The notes: generated from the sequence alone by a model not told the origin. DNA of 64,000 bases from DATJCV01 sp963707665 (GCA_963707665.1 CAVPQU010000014.1:50122-114121); one strand, 5' to 3'; shown: positions 17,550 to 26,790, counted from the first letter of the stretch. Translations and numbers: made by a program.

Positions 17550-18150
17550 AAAACGCTGTATGTAGTTGACAAGCTGCATCGAATCCTGCTGGCCAAATTG
17601 CGCCACGCCGACCGGCTCGATTTCTTCCGGGTGATCGCCGACAGTTCCTCGGTGCGAGCGGTACACGGGGGAAACTGGCGCCAACCCGACTGATCGGCGC
17701 AAGGCGGGCAGCAAGCACCATCTTGTCGTCGACGGCAACGGTACGCGGCTGAACGTAATCCTGACCGCCGGATGATTCGACTCAGCTCATGCCCTTGGTG
17801 GACGGCGGTATCTCCGAAATCGCCGGTCGATGCAGACGGCCACGCGCTAAACCGGAGCGCGTGCAAGCGGACCGCGCTTATGACGGGAGGCATGGTCGCA
17901 TCGCGCCGCGAGGCATCTTTCCGCAACTGGCTAGGCGGCGTACCGAACACGGCAACCAGCTTAGGCTCACACGTTGAGTCGTTGAGCGCACCTTCGCATG
18001 GTTGCTCCAGTCCCGCCGATTGCGGGTGCGCTATGGATGCCGGGCCGATATGCATAAGGGCTTTCGCCATTTAGGCTGCACGAGCATTTGTTGGCAAACT
18101 CTTCGCAACGCATGACGCAATCTGTTTCCATTCTCATTTGTTAGACGCTC
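17550..18150 (+). mobile_element. IS5-family (IS427/IS1031-like) transposase remnant
   Basis: Pieces of a DDE transposase on the plus strand: VVDKLHRILLAKLRHADRLD and VIADSSSVRAVHGG, then GANPTDRRKAGSKHHLVVDG, then RRPRAKPERVQADRAYDG and QLARRRTEHG, and finally VERTFAW and RRLRVRYGCRADMHKGFRHL to a stop at 18113-18115. At least three frameshifts separate them, and the N-terminal third is missing. ATTTGTTAGACGCTC at 18136-18150 looks like the right terminal repeat. No left end is visible; the recJ fragment takes its place. Not functional. Confidence 0.8.
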
Positions 18151-18320
18151 TTAGCCAAATTGTAAGGCTCGGATGTTTCTGCAGAAACAGAGATGATTCA
18201 GCGACAGTTGAAACGTATCCCTATCCAGGCTGTCAACTAATGACATCGCGAGCGTGGGCCACCGCTGCGGCTTCTGCGCACCGTGGAGGTCCCCCAGGAC
18301 GCAAGCTACGGATCTATTGC

Positions 18321-19883
18321 ATGAAAGACATCGGCGCGCGGGGAGGCAGAAGAGCGGTTGGCGTTCTCGTGCGCAATGTCGTGCCCTTGGCTGTGCTGAC
18401 AGTGGCGTTGTTCACTACTTACAATGTATGGACCAGAGTCCGCCAAAATATACTGAATGAACTGACGATCGAATTCAATTTCCGCGTTGTCGAAGAAAAC
18501 CTCCGTATTTACGAAAGATTGGCGGCATCCAAACAGGCGTTGCGGTCCGTAGCCAGCTTGTTCACCGCTTCGGGCACCGTGACGCGCAAGCAATTCAGGA
18601 CCTTTATCAATCAGTTGCAAATTGAAGAGAACTATCCCGGGATCCAAGGTATAGGATTTATCGCTCTCGTACCGGCGAATCTGAAAGAAAAACACATCGA
18701 GTCGATCCACGCGGAAGGGCTTTCGGACTACGCAATTCAGCCTGCAGGCAAGCGTGACTTTTACACGCCCGTCGTTTATTTCGAGCCTTCTTCAGAGCCC
18801 AATCGCCAAGTGATCGGTTATGACATGCAGGCCGATCCGGTATTCAGGCAAATCATGGAGGAAGCACGGGATAGCGGTCAAGTTGCGGTGACACCAAAAA
18901 TGGCACTTAAGCGGAGTACTGATTCCGAGCCGCACCCTGGCGTTTTCATGTTTCTGCCTGTCTATCGGGACGACAGCCCGCTTGAAACGCCGCGCGCGCG
19001 GCGAACAAGCATTATGGGCTGGGTTTATGCGCCACTCCTGATCGGCGAACTGATGCATGCCATCAAGGGAAAACGGATAGGCTACTTGGATATCGAAATA
19101 TACGACGGCGATAGAATTTCCGACGCGGCAAAAATGTTTGATTTGGAACCTGACATAAGCGCCGCCAATGCGATGTGGCAACTCCGGCGTGTGGACCGCC
19201 TTACTTTGGGCAGCCATCATTGGCTGGTCGCGGCCAATGCCACGCCAGCCTTAGGTCAGTACATCAATGACGACCGGCCGACATTGATTTTGACTAGTGG
19301 AGTCATCATCAGTTTTTTGTTGGCCCTTCTGGCCCGGATCTTTCTCGATGAGCGGGCCCACACCCTCCAGGCCGCCGAGCAGGCAATGCGGCTGGCCTTA
19401 TATGATCCGCTTACCGGCCTCCCCAACAGAAAGCTGATCGATGAAAGGCTTGCGCAGGGGCTGGCCATGGCAAAGCGCGGCGGGCTCCAACTCGCCTTAT
19501 TATTTATTGATCTTGATAAGTTCAAGCCGGTCAATGACGAATATGGTCATGCCATTGGCGACCTGCTGCTGAAGGAAGTGGCAATGCGCTTGCAGCATTT
19601 CGTTCGGGCATCCGATACGGTGGGCCGACTTGGCGGCGACGAGTTTGTCGCACTGCTGCTGGATATCAAGGGAAAACAAGGCGCCGGCGTTGTCGCCGAG
19701 AAGATGTTGCACGCGCTCGCGCAGCCGTTTGCCATATCGGGCAATTCCCTTAGTATCGCCGCCAGCATCGGCATTGCGATTTTCCCCGACAATGCGCTCG
19801 AGCAGAACTCATTGCTCAGGAGTGCCGACAAAGCCATGTATGAGGCCAAGAATAGCGGCCGCAGCACGATACGGTTCGCCTAG
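18321..19883 (+). CDS. CHASE-domain diguanylate cyclase (GGDEF)
   Basis: Membrane protein of 520 residues that should make cyclic di-GMP in response to an extracytoplasmic signal. Two membrane helices, about 17-36 and 320-342, enclose a periplasmic CHASE domain (including FYTPVVYFEP). The cytoplasmic GGDEF domain has the intact site GGDEF at 438-442, metal-binding FIDLDKFK, and the inhibitory RxxD site at 429-432, five residues before GGDEF, so product inhibition is likely. No EAL domain. The ATG at 18321 gives a proper first helix. It has its own terminator and no operon partners. Confidence 0.9.
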   Translation: MKDIGARGGRRAVGVLVRNVVPLAVLTVALFTTYNVWTRVRQNILNELTIEFNFRVVEENLRIYERLAASKQALRSVASLFTASGTVTRKQFRTFINQLQIEENYPGIQGIGFIALVPANLKEKHIESIHAEGLSDYAIQPAGKRDFYTPVVYFEPSSEPNRQVIGYDMQADPVFRQIMEEARDSGQVAVTPKMALKRSTDSEPHPGVFMFLPVYRDDSPLETPRARRTSIMGWVYAPLLIGELMHAIKGKRIGYLDIEIYDGDRISDAAKMFDLEPDISAANAMWQLRRVDRLTLGSHHWLVAANATPALGQYINDDRPTLILTSGVIISFLLALLARIFLDERAHTLQAAEQAMRLALYDPLTGLPNRKLIDERLAQGLAMAKRGGLQLALLFIDLDKFKPVNDEYGHAIGDLLLKEVAMRLQHFVRASDTVGRLGGDEFVALLLDIKGKQGAGVVAEKMLHALAQPFAISGNSLSIAASIGIAIFPDNALEQNSLLRSADKAMYEAKNSGRSTIRFA

Positions 19884-19941
19884 ATCGTTGTTGCTTCTCA
19901 GAGCCGTTTGCTACACAAGGAGCAGAGGCATTCCAAAATGA

Positions 19942-19967
19942 AAGGGCCAACTTAAGGGTTGGCCCTT
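19942..19967. terminator. Bidirectional terminator between the GGDEF gene and the symporter operon
   Basis: AAGGGCCAAC at 19942-19951 pairs perfectly with GTTGGCCCTT at 19958-19967 around a six-base loop. On the minus strand the stem is followed by TTCATTTT, so it suits the end of the symporter and small-subunit transcript; on the plus strand it ends the cyclase gene but lacks a clear T-run. Confidence 0.75.
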
Positions 19968-20084
19968 CGTCATTGGTGAGACTCAATTTAATGTGTCGGT
20001 CAGTTGCATGGAGTAGCGTCCGCCAGTTGCAATCTGGTGGCGCGAACTGCGCTAATTTTGGCGGTCTACGCGACCTCGCTGCCT

Positions 20085-20213
20085 CTAGATCATCGCGTCG
20101 CCTTCTTTGCGGGCGATGATCATATCCCGGATCAAGGCGACGATCAGGACGCCGAGAACGCCGGCTGAAATGATCGGCCAAATCAATATATACGCCGTCA
20201 ACAAGGTGCTCAT
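20085..20213 (-). CDS. Putative transporter small subunit (42 residues)
   Basis: Single-helix membrane peptide of 42 residues beginning MSTLLTAYILIWPIISAGVL and ending with the charged tail RDMIIARKEGDAMI. It resembles short proteins I recall being annotated as transporter small subunits beside sodium:solute symporters. GGAAAG lies just before the ATG at 20213. It lies 119 bp after the symporter on the same strand and before a terminator, so the two are probably one transcript. A role as an accessory subunit of that symporter is inferred from position and form. Confidence 0.75.
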   Translation of the reverse strand: MSTLLTAYILIWPIISAGVLGVLIVALIRDMIIARKEGDAMI

Positions 20214-20332
20214 ATTCTTTCCTTTTCCATTATTTGGGGTGGGGTATCTGCCTGCTTCCAGCGCCGATGGCTGGGCAGTGCTGACGCGCGCGGCGTGCCT
20301 GGCAGTGCGCGTATCGCGGTCAGCACCAATCT

Positions 20333-21988
20333 TCACGCGGGTACGCGCTCGGCCGGTTCTTCATGAAACGAAGTGACCCGTTTGGCGAGCAGCGAAAAAT
20401 CAAAGCGCTCGCGGCTGCGCAGGCTCATCACGACGCATACGACCGAGCTGACGCCGTAGGCGGTCAGCGAGCTCAGCAGCACGCCGTAATCGCGCAGGAA
20501 ACCGATGCAGAACGGCAGCAAAACGGCCATGGTGAGGGCCGCCATGACAATGGCACAGGTGCGATTAAAGAACGCAAATGTCATCAGGCCGACTACCACG
20601 CCACCGCCAATGACCGCGCACAACTCGAAGAACACGGCGACCGCTCCTTGCATCGGCAGCAGCTTGAAGCGTGCCACCGCGAACAACAGGACGCCGGCGA
20701 TCACCGCGCAGGTAAACGCGGCATTGGTGACGCGATTCCAGTAGAAGCTGACGATCACCGGAAACACGATGGCTCCCCAGAGTGCGCCTACGAACACCAG
20801 CATCACCAGGATGTCGAGACGCAGGCTGGCGAAAATGACGCCCAGCATGGTCGCCACGATCATGGTCATCCGGCCCCACCACAGCATGCGCTTGGGATCG
20901 GGCTTGCCTTTGGCAAGATTCTTGCCGTAGACGTCGGTCATCATGATCGCCGACAGCGCCGACAGATCGGAATCGGCGGTAGAAGACAGGGAGCCGACCA
21001 CCAGAATGAAGAACAAGCCCACTGCCACCGGCGGCAGGTAAGACGAAGCCATCTGCGGAATCAGATTGTTCATGTTGCCGTCCGCCGGCTGCAAGCCGAC
21101 GAACAAGGCCAGCAAACCCAGCATGCCGAGGCCGATGACCACCGCGCCATAGCCGATGGTCGCCGTCAGGAAGGTCGATTTGATCAGGTCTTCGCGCACC
21201 GCGAACAGGCGCTGGGCAATCGTCTGGTTGCCGATCGCATAGGCCAGAACCGCGACGAAGTAGGGTGCTCCTTGCTCCAGAATCGCCTTGGTCGAAAAGA
21301 AGTCGGCTTGCTGCTCGTCCAGCCGCCACATGTTTGCCGCCAGCATTTCAGTACCGCCGGCGTTGATGAAAATCAGCGGAATGATGATGACCGCGGCGCC
21401 GATCATGGCGATCAGCTGGGCGAAATCGGTCATGACCGAAGCGCGGAATCCGGACCACAAGGTGTACGACAGCACGCCCACTCCGGCAATCAGCACGCCC
21501 TGGATGAAACTCAAGGGGCTGAGTACCGATACCAGTGCGCCGGCGGCGGTGAAGTTGACCATCAGGCTGATGCAGCTGCCGATCAGGTTGGAAACCGCCA
21601 TGATCATCTGGCTCGACGTGCCATGGCGTGCCTTGATCACTTCGGCCAGCGTATGCGCTTGCGGCGCCAGCTTGCGAAAGCGCCGTCCAAATGGATAAAT
21701 GAACAGGATCATGAGCGCGCCCCATAAGCCGTAATGGATCGGCCCGGACAGGCCGTAGCGGTATCCCGACGTGGCGCTGGCATAAAACGAGGCGGCCCAG
21801 ATCCAGGTGGCGATCATGCTGGCGGCAGAAAGCCCGAAGCCGATCGCGCTGTTGGAAACCATGTAGCCGTCGACGTTTTCGTTTTTTTGCCCGATGAGCA
21901 AAGACATCAGGAACGTCACGCCGTAAAAGCCGACTAATAATGCGAGGGTGGTGGTCGTCGACAATTGGAAAAAAGTAGCTTCTTGCAT
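20333..21988 (-). CDS. Sodium:solute symporter family protein
   Basis: Inner-membrane transporter of 551 residues with about 13 to 14 hydrophobic helices. Features of the SSF family: a first helix followed by a VDGYMVSNSAIGFGLSAASM loop, WIWAASFYASATSG, and the region VVGSLSSTADSDLSALSAIM with the Ser/Thr pair used for the Na2 site. The overall form is closest to Dur3/urea-like or uncharacterised SSF members; the substrate cannot be named from sequence. Upstream lie an inverted repeat at 22148-22168 and a minus-strand terminator at 22176-22209, which suggest control of its transcription. Confidence 0.85.
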   Translation of the reverse strand: MQEATFFQLSTTTTLALLVGFYGVTFLMSLLIGQKNENVDGYMVSNSAIGFGLSAASMIATWIWAASFYASATSGYRYGLSGPIHYGLWGALMILFIYPFGRRFRKLAPQAHTLAEVIKARHGTSSQMIMAVSNLIGSCISLMVNFTAAGALVSVLSPLSFIQGVLIAGVGVLSYTLWSGFRASVMTDFAQLIAMIGAAVIIIPLIFINAGGTEMLAANMWRLDEQQADFFSTKAILEQGAPYFVAVLAYAIGNQTIAQRLFAVREDLIKSTFLTATIGYGAVVIGLGMLGLLALFVGLQPADGNMNNLIPQMASSYLPPVAVGLFFILVVGSLSSTADSDLSALSAIMMTDVYGKNLAKGKPDPKRMLWWGRMTMIVATMLGVIFASLRLDILVMLVFVGALWGAIVFPVIVSFYWNRVTNAAFTCAVIAGVLLFAVARFKLLPMQGAVAVFFELCAVIGGGVVVGLMTFAFFNRTCAIVMAALTMAVLLPFCIGFLRDYGVLLSSLTAYGVSSVVCVVMSLRSRERFDFSLLAKRVTSFHEEPAERVPA

Positions 21989-22147
21989 GCTTGCAAATCC
22001 TTATGTGCGAGTGCTTTGTTTTTTTGTAAGGACGATCGACCACGCGGCCACTGCCATCGAGGGAGGGCAGCCGCAAGCAGATCGATGTCGTCATACGCAT
22101 TTCGACGCACGAATGGAATCGACGGCCGCAGTCAAGCCGGTCGGCAA

Positions 22148-22168
22148 TTCGAATACGTGACATTCGAA
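22148..22168. promoter_or_regulatory. Inverted repeat operator candidate upstream of the symporter
   Basis: TTCGAAT at 22148-22154 and ATTCGAA at 22162-22168 form a perfect 7-bp inverted repeat with a 7-bp spacer. It lies about 160 bp before the symporter ATG. The form suits a dimeric repressor or activator. The binding protein is unknown. Confidence 0.5.
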
Positions 22169-22175
22169 CCAAACC

Positions 22176-22209
22176 AATAAAAAAAGAAACACAAATCAGG
22201 TGTCTCTTT
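22176..22209 (-). terminator. Intrinsic terminator on the minus strand
   Basis: Read on the minus strand, AAAGAGACAC pairs over ten positions (one G-U) with GTGTTTCTTT around a seven-base loop, and a T7 run follows at 22185-22179. It could end the recJ transcript, which stops 430 bp before, or end a separate leader or small RNA upstream of the symporter. Confidence 0.8.
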
Positions 22210-22420
22210 GCTGCTCAGATGACGGCGACGCCGATCCCATAAGCGGAATCAGGGCGTAGTGACAAGCTGGTGCAGCATGACGAGATGACTCGTCGACTAG
22301 TTGTTCCGCGACCGTAGTGGCCGGGTAAATTGTTTCGGCTATGTATAGCCGAGCCGCTGTAAAGCGGCGGGATGACGGAAATTCAAACAACGCCTATTAA
22401 CATGCAGAACCGAAACACTG
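22210..22420 (-). ncRNA. Possible structured leader or small RNA upstream of the symporter
   Basis: This part of the 650-bp gap 21989-22638 has no convincing gene. It holds two adjacent stems: the near-palindrome TCGGCTATGTATAGCCGA at 22335-22352, and GCCGCT/AGCGGC around GTAA at 22353-22368. They are followed on the minus strand by the strong terminator at 22176-22209. A stem region ending in a terminator before a transporter gene looks like a small RNA or a terminator-type leader. I recognise no known riboswitch family. No other feature is seen in 22421-22638. Confidence 0.3.
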
Positions 22421-22638
22421 TCTGCAACGGCGGGCGGCAAGCGTGGTTGAATTACCAGAAATTTTGCATCGCCTGAGGCCCAAAGCAATGCAAAGCGAAG
22501 GCCGGATTATAGGAAAGTGAAACGGTTCTGTCTACCCGACAGACCGAGAGCCGGTATGTGACGGCATGCAGAGTGGCCGGCGAATTCACGCACAGAGACA
22601 GGACTCTGGCGCGAAGGCTGTCAGCTTTATAAGAAGCT

Positions 22639-24333
22639 TCAACCGCCCTCGGCATACTCCACCAGCAACTGCACCCGCGTCACCCCGTTGTATTCATTCT
22701 TGTCCAGCCGATAGGCCACTCGCGCCCGATCCGGCAACGCGTCGGCATGGCCGAACCAGATCGCATCGTAGCGGCTGCCGTTTTTTTCCAGCAGCAGTTT
22801 CAAATGCCGCTCTTTCAGCACGCGCTGGCTTACCACCTTGAACTCGTCGCAGAACACCGGCGGCGCAAATCCCTGTCCCCAGACTTGCGCGTCCATCGTT
22901 TCGATGAATTGGGTGGTGAAGTAAGCGTCCTCCAGCGGACCGTCGGTTTCCAGCACGCGTTCCAGCTGGGTGGGCGTGAGCCAGTCGCGGCCGACTGTCT
23001 CGAACGCCTGGGCGAAGGCGTCGAAGGCGTCGGCGCGGAGGGTGAGGCCGGCGGCCATCGCGTGACCGCCGAATTTGTCGATCAGCGTCGGCGCGTGCTT
23101 GGAAACCAAATCCAGCGCGTCGCGCAGGTGGAAACCGGGAATCGAGCGGCCGGAGCCCTTGATCCAGCCGCCGTCGGCAGGGGCGAAGGTGATGGTCGGA
23201 CGGTAGAACTTGTCCTTCAGGCGCGAGGCGACGATGCCGATCACGCCCTGGTGCCAGGAGGCGTCGAACACGCTGACGGTGGCGCTGTCCTTGGGGTCGA
23301 AGCTGTCCAGCAACAGCAGCGCGGTGTCCTGCATGCCGGCTTCGATGTCGCGCCGTTCGCGGTTGATGGCGTCGAGCTGCTGGGCGATGGCCCAGGCGCG
23401 GCCTTCGTCGTCGGTGGTCAGGCATTCGATGCCGAGCGCCATGTCGGCCAGCCGGCCGGCCGCGTTCAGGCGCGGCCCCACTGCAAAACCGAGGTCGAAC
23501 GGCGTGGCGTTGCGCGCCTCGCGTCCGGCGGCGCGGAACAGCGCGGCGATGCCGGCATGCATGCGGCCGGCGCGCATGCGCTTGATGCCCTGCGCCACCA
23601 GGATGCGGTTGTTGGCGTCGAGCTTGACCACGTCGGCCACGGTGCCGAGTGCGACCAGGTCGAGCAGGGCATCCAGCCGGGGCTGGTTCTGTGCGTCGAA
23701 TACGCCGCGCCGGCGCAGTTCCGCGCGCAGCGCCAGCAGCACGTAGAACATGACGCCGACACCGGCCAGGTTCTTGCTGGGGAATCCGCATTGCGGCTGG
23801 TTCGGGTTGACGATCACGCGTGCTTCCGGCAGTTGCTCGGCCGGCAGATGGTGGTCGGTGATGACGACTTCGATGCCGCGCCGGTTGGCTTCGGCCACGC
23901 CGTCGATGCTGGCGATGCCGTTGTCGACGGTGATGATGATGTCGGGCGATTTTTCGCGGGCGGCGAGGGCGACGATTTCCGGCGTCAGGCCATAGCCGTA
24001 TTCGAAGCGGTTGGGCACGATGAAGTCGATCTGCGCGCCCATCGCGCGCAATCCGCGCAGGCCGACGGCGCAAGCGGTGGCGCCGTCGCAGTCATAGTCG
24101 GCGACGATCACCATCTTCTTGCCGGCGGCGATCGCATCTGCCAGGAAGGCGGCCGCATGGTCGATGTGCAACAGCCCGGACGGCTTGATCAGCGCGGTCA
24201 GGTCGCTGGCCAGTTCGGCCATGTCGAGCAGGCCGCGCGCCGCATACAGGCGCGCCATCACCGGGTGCACGCCGCTTTGCCGCAGGCGCTCGGCGTCGCG
24301 GAACGGATAGGGTCGGACTGTGATGCGCGTCAT
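22639..24333 (-). CDS. recJ: Single-stranded-DNA-specific exonuclease RecJ
   Basis: 5'-3' single-strand exonuclease of recombination and mismatch repair; 564 residues. DHH phosphoesterase motifs: VADYDCDGATA (Asp79-Gly84), VDNGIAS, and TDHHLPAEQLPEA; the DHHA1 domain has KFGGHAMAAGLTL. The ATG at 24333 overlaps the stop of the upstream mutase-like gene (ATGA), so translation is likely coupled. The frame runs open upstream only because that gene is frameshifted. Its 3' end has a diverged partial copy at 17066-17443. Confidence 0.96.
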   Translation of the reverse strand: MTRITVRPYPFRDAERLRQSGVHPVMARLYAARGLLDMAELASDLTALIKPSGLLHIDHAAAFLADAIAAGKKMVIVADYDCDGATACAVGLRGLRAMGAQIDFIVPNRFEYGYGLTPEIVALAAREKSPDIIITVDNGIASIDGVAEANRRGIEVVITDHHLPAEQLPEARVIVNPNQPQCGFPSKNLAGVGVMFYVLLALRAELRRRGVFDAQNQPRLDALLDLVALGTVADVVKLDANNRILVAQGIKRMRAGRMHAGIAALFRAAGREARNATPFDLGFAVGPRLNAAGRLADMALGIECLTTDDEGRAWAIAQQLDAINRERRDIEAGMQDTALLLLDSFDPKDSATVSVFDASWHQGVIGIVASRLKDKFYRPTITFAPADGGWIKGSGRSIPGFHLRDALDLVSKHAPTLIDKFGGHAMAAGLTLRADAFDAFAQAFETVGRDWLTPTQLERVLETDGPLEDAYFTTQFIETMDAQVWGQGFAPPVFCDEFKVVSQRVLKERHLKLLLEKNGSRYDAIWFGHADALPDRARVAYRLDKNEYNGVTRVQLLVEYAEGG

Positions 24334-25396
24334 GCCTGCAGTCTCGCCAGTGAGGGTTTCATCCAGAATTTTTTCAACGAACGGGGGCTGCTGCCGGCTT
24401 CGACCAAATGCGTGCTGTTGCTGCAGATCAGGGTCAGTCGGTCGAATTTCCCTGCTTGCAGCGCCTGCAATAGCGGCACGAACCATTCCTGCTCCAGAGC
24501 ATGCATGCGCTCGCAGCCAGCTTGACCAATCACTGGCCAGCGCTGCTTCCAGTAACGTATCCAGTACCAGCAAGCCGTGCCCGGCTGCTGCCGCGATGAC
24601 CTGTTCCGCGTTGCAATTCGAATGCTGTGTTCCGCTACAGGGGCGATAGGCTGTCATCCAGGCGGGAAAATTGAAGGCTGCCTGATAGCTGTCGGCGGCT
24701 GCGGCCAGCCTGGCCGGCGCGCCACCCCAGAGCCAGATCGAATTGACCGGTTCTTCCCCGCGTGCCTGCCGCTCGTCATTCACCGGGTGGGCGAACCATT
24801 CCATCTGAACTTCGTTTTGCAGCTTGCGCCATGCGGCGCTCGCCATCGCCTTGCGGGGTCCAGATATCGATGCTGCGACCGCAAGCCGCATCCGGCGTCG
24901 AGGTCTGCAGTGCACTCCAGTCGTCGGCACGAGCGAACCAGGTATCGGCGTTGCCGTACACGAGTTGCCTGCCGTCCTGCTCGAACAGCGGTTGCGCCAC
25001 CTCGAACAGGCGGCGCGCTTCCTCGTCCGCCAGTTGCAGCTGACGCAGGTCGGTCAGGACCAGATGGTCGCGGGCGATGTGGATATGGATCGGCTGAATC
25101 ACGAACCAGAAGCCGGCGTCTGCCGTCAGGCCAAAGGAGCGCATGGCGCCGACGGCCAGCGGCGGACTATTGTCTGCTTGCAATTCGGCAGTCAGTCCGA
25201 AGCGCTGTGCGCACCAGGCCTCATGCGGCAGCGCGCGTGAAAATTCATTGAAGCTGCGCGTGCGGAATGCATCTTTGCCGAAATGGGTGCGCGCCAGCAA
25301 GGTGGCCAGGGCCGGCGCTTGCAGGGCGCGCAACAGGTCGCCGCCCAGTTGCGGCGGCAGCAGGCCGAATGGCAGCAGGATATCGAGGGAATTCAT
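24330..25396 (-). CDS. Phosphoglycerate mutase-like (2,3-BPG-independent type) protein, two frameshifts
   Basis: Protein of about 354 residues once two single-base gains are removed (near 24835 and 24512). It begins MNSLDILLPFGLLPP and contains IWLPQG-like text (SIDIWTPQG), AWRKLQNEVQMEWFAHPVN, SIWLWGGAPA and a C-terminal WFVPLLQAL region. I recognise it as the conserved gene that precedes recJ in betaproteobacteria and is annotated as a cofactor-independent phosphoglycerate mutase-like protein. The real activity is not established. It overlaps recJ by four bases. Confidence 0.65.
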
Positions 25397-25418
25397 GCCG
25401 CGATTGTAGGGCGATATG

Positions 25419-25446
25419 CGCCCCGGCAAAAAAACCGGGCGTTTTT
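25419..25446. terminator. Hairpin between the hydratase and mutase-like genes
   Basis: CGCCCCGG at 25419-25426 pairs with CCGGGCG at 25435-25441 with one bulged C; the loop is seven A, and TTTTT follows on the plus strand. No plus-strand gene precedes it; on the minus strand it lies just after the hydratase stop but has no proper T-run. Possible weak terminator. Confidence 0.4.
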
Positions 25447-25466
25447 CAGGCTGGCGTGGCTGATCG

Positions 25467-26580
25467 TCAGTGCCGGCCCAATGCCGCCAGCGGATGCTGT
25501 TGCGGCTCCCAGGGTGACGTGAAGAAGCGGTCCAGCGCTTGCTGCGCGGCCTGTGCCGAAGGCACGCGCTGCCATTGCGGTGCATTGTCCTTGTCCACGA
25601 TCAGCGCGCGCACGCCTTCGATGAAGTCACCATCCTCGAAACAATGGTGGACCAGCCCCAGCTCCATCCGAAAACAATCGGCCAGGTCGAGACGGCGGCC
25701 GAGCAGCAATTGGCGTCGGGTGACGTTCATCATCAGCGGCGAGCGGGTTTGCATGGTTTTCAGGGTTTTTTGCGCCCATTCCTGGTAACGCGGGTCGCTT
25801 TCCTCGCTCAGCGACTGCATGATCGCGGCCACATCCGGGGCGCTGAAATGCCGATGCAAGGCGGGCAACACTTCGAACAGCGGCGGCACTTCGGGTGCTG
25901 TCGGGCGGGCGCCAAGCGCAGCGTAAATATCCGCTTGCGGGTCCGCGCGTCCAGCGAATGCCGGATAAGGTCTGTTCCAGGTCGGCCAGCGCGGCACTCG
26001 GCACAAAGGCGTCCGCCAGGCTGCAAAACAGCGTGTCGGCGCTAAAGATCGATTGCCCGGTAATGCCGAGGTAGAGCGCCAGTTCGCGTTGCGTGCGCGA
26101 CATGAAATAGCTGGCGCCGACGTCCGGCACTAGCCCGATCCCGGTTTCCGGCATCGCGACCCGCGTGCGCTCTGTCACCAGCCGCAGCGACGCTCCTTGT
26201 GCCAGTCCCATCCCGCCGCCCATCACGATGCCATCCATCAGCGCCACATAGGGTTTGGCAAAACGATGGATCTGGTAATCCAGTCGATATTCGTCGATGA
26301 AAAAATCGTGATGCAGCGCACCGTGCTCATGCCAGCTGTTATACAGCGAGCGGATGTCGCCACCGGCGCAAAACGCCTTTTCTCCGGCGCCGCGCAGCAC
26401 TACCGCGTGGATCTGGGCATCGGCGGCCCAGGCGTCCAGGCGAGCGGCCATGGCGCGCACCATGCCATGCGACAGCGCATTCAGGACCTTGGGGCGGTTC
26501 AGCGTGATCAGGCCGACCTGGTTGATGACTTCGAACAGGATTTCGTCTTCTGTGTGGTTGGCGGTAGGGGACAGATTCAT
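25467..26580 (-). CDS. Enoyl-CoA hydratase/isomerase family protein, likely 3-hydroxyisobutyryl-CoA hydrolase, one frameshift
   Basis: Crotonase-fold protein of about 370 residues once a single-base gain near 25950 is removed. Seen: oxyanion-hole text KAFCAGGDIRSLY and MDGIVMGGGMGLAQG, catalytic Glu in MPETGIGLVPDVGASYF, and a C-terminal half (FEVLPALHRHFSAPDVAAIM) typical of 3-hydroxyisobutyryl-CoA hydrolases rather than plain hydratases. With the neighbouring acyl-CoA dehydrogenase this points to valine breakdown. The ATG at 26580 gives the natural N-terminus MNLSPTANH. Confidence 0.8.
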
Positions 26581-26630
26581 GGACTTTGATATTTTTCGAG
26601 GAATGAAGAGGGGAGTTTGCGGATCGTTTT

Positions 26631-26757
26631 CTGTCGTTCCCGCGACTTTAAGCGTGAATGCATGCATTCACCCCAGCGGCTTTTGCAGGGCAATAAATAC
26701 GTTGGCCCCGACCAGCATACGACACTGGGTTCCCGCCTAAGGCCGCGGGAACGACAG
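26631..26757. repeat. REPIN-like paired REP element 2
   Basis: A 127-bp element with perfect 14-bp inverted ends CTGTCGTTCCCGCG and CGCGGGAACGACAG. The right arm keeps a full hairpin (GTTCCCGC/GCGGGAAC); the left arm stem has decayed. It shares GCATGCATTC and CCCAGCGGC with element 1. It lies between the hydratase and the acyl-CoA dehydrogenase, so a transcript through both genes would carry it. Confidence 0.8.
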
Positions 26758-26790
26758 GGTAAAGTAGTGTAGTTGATCTTTGTGGCGCGC

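Noticed and set aside
16975..17721. Single 248-residue protein on the minus strand
   Set aside because: It is a mosaic: the middle is the recJ fragment, and the N-terminal part is antisense to the IS5-family transposase.
22196..22390. Possible 64-residue protein on the minus strand in the gap before the symporter
   Set aside because: It spans both stems and part of the terminator, has no clear ribosome site and no family features.
22650..22662. Sixth copy of the ATACTCC repeat at the recJ 3' end
   Set aside because: CATACTCC here is coding (the end of RecJ), and no second heptamer lies 53 bp away.
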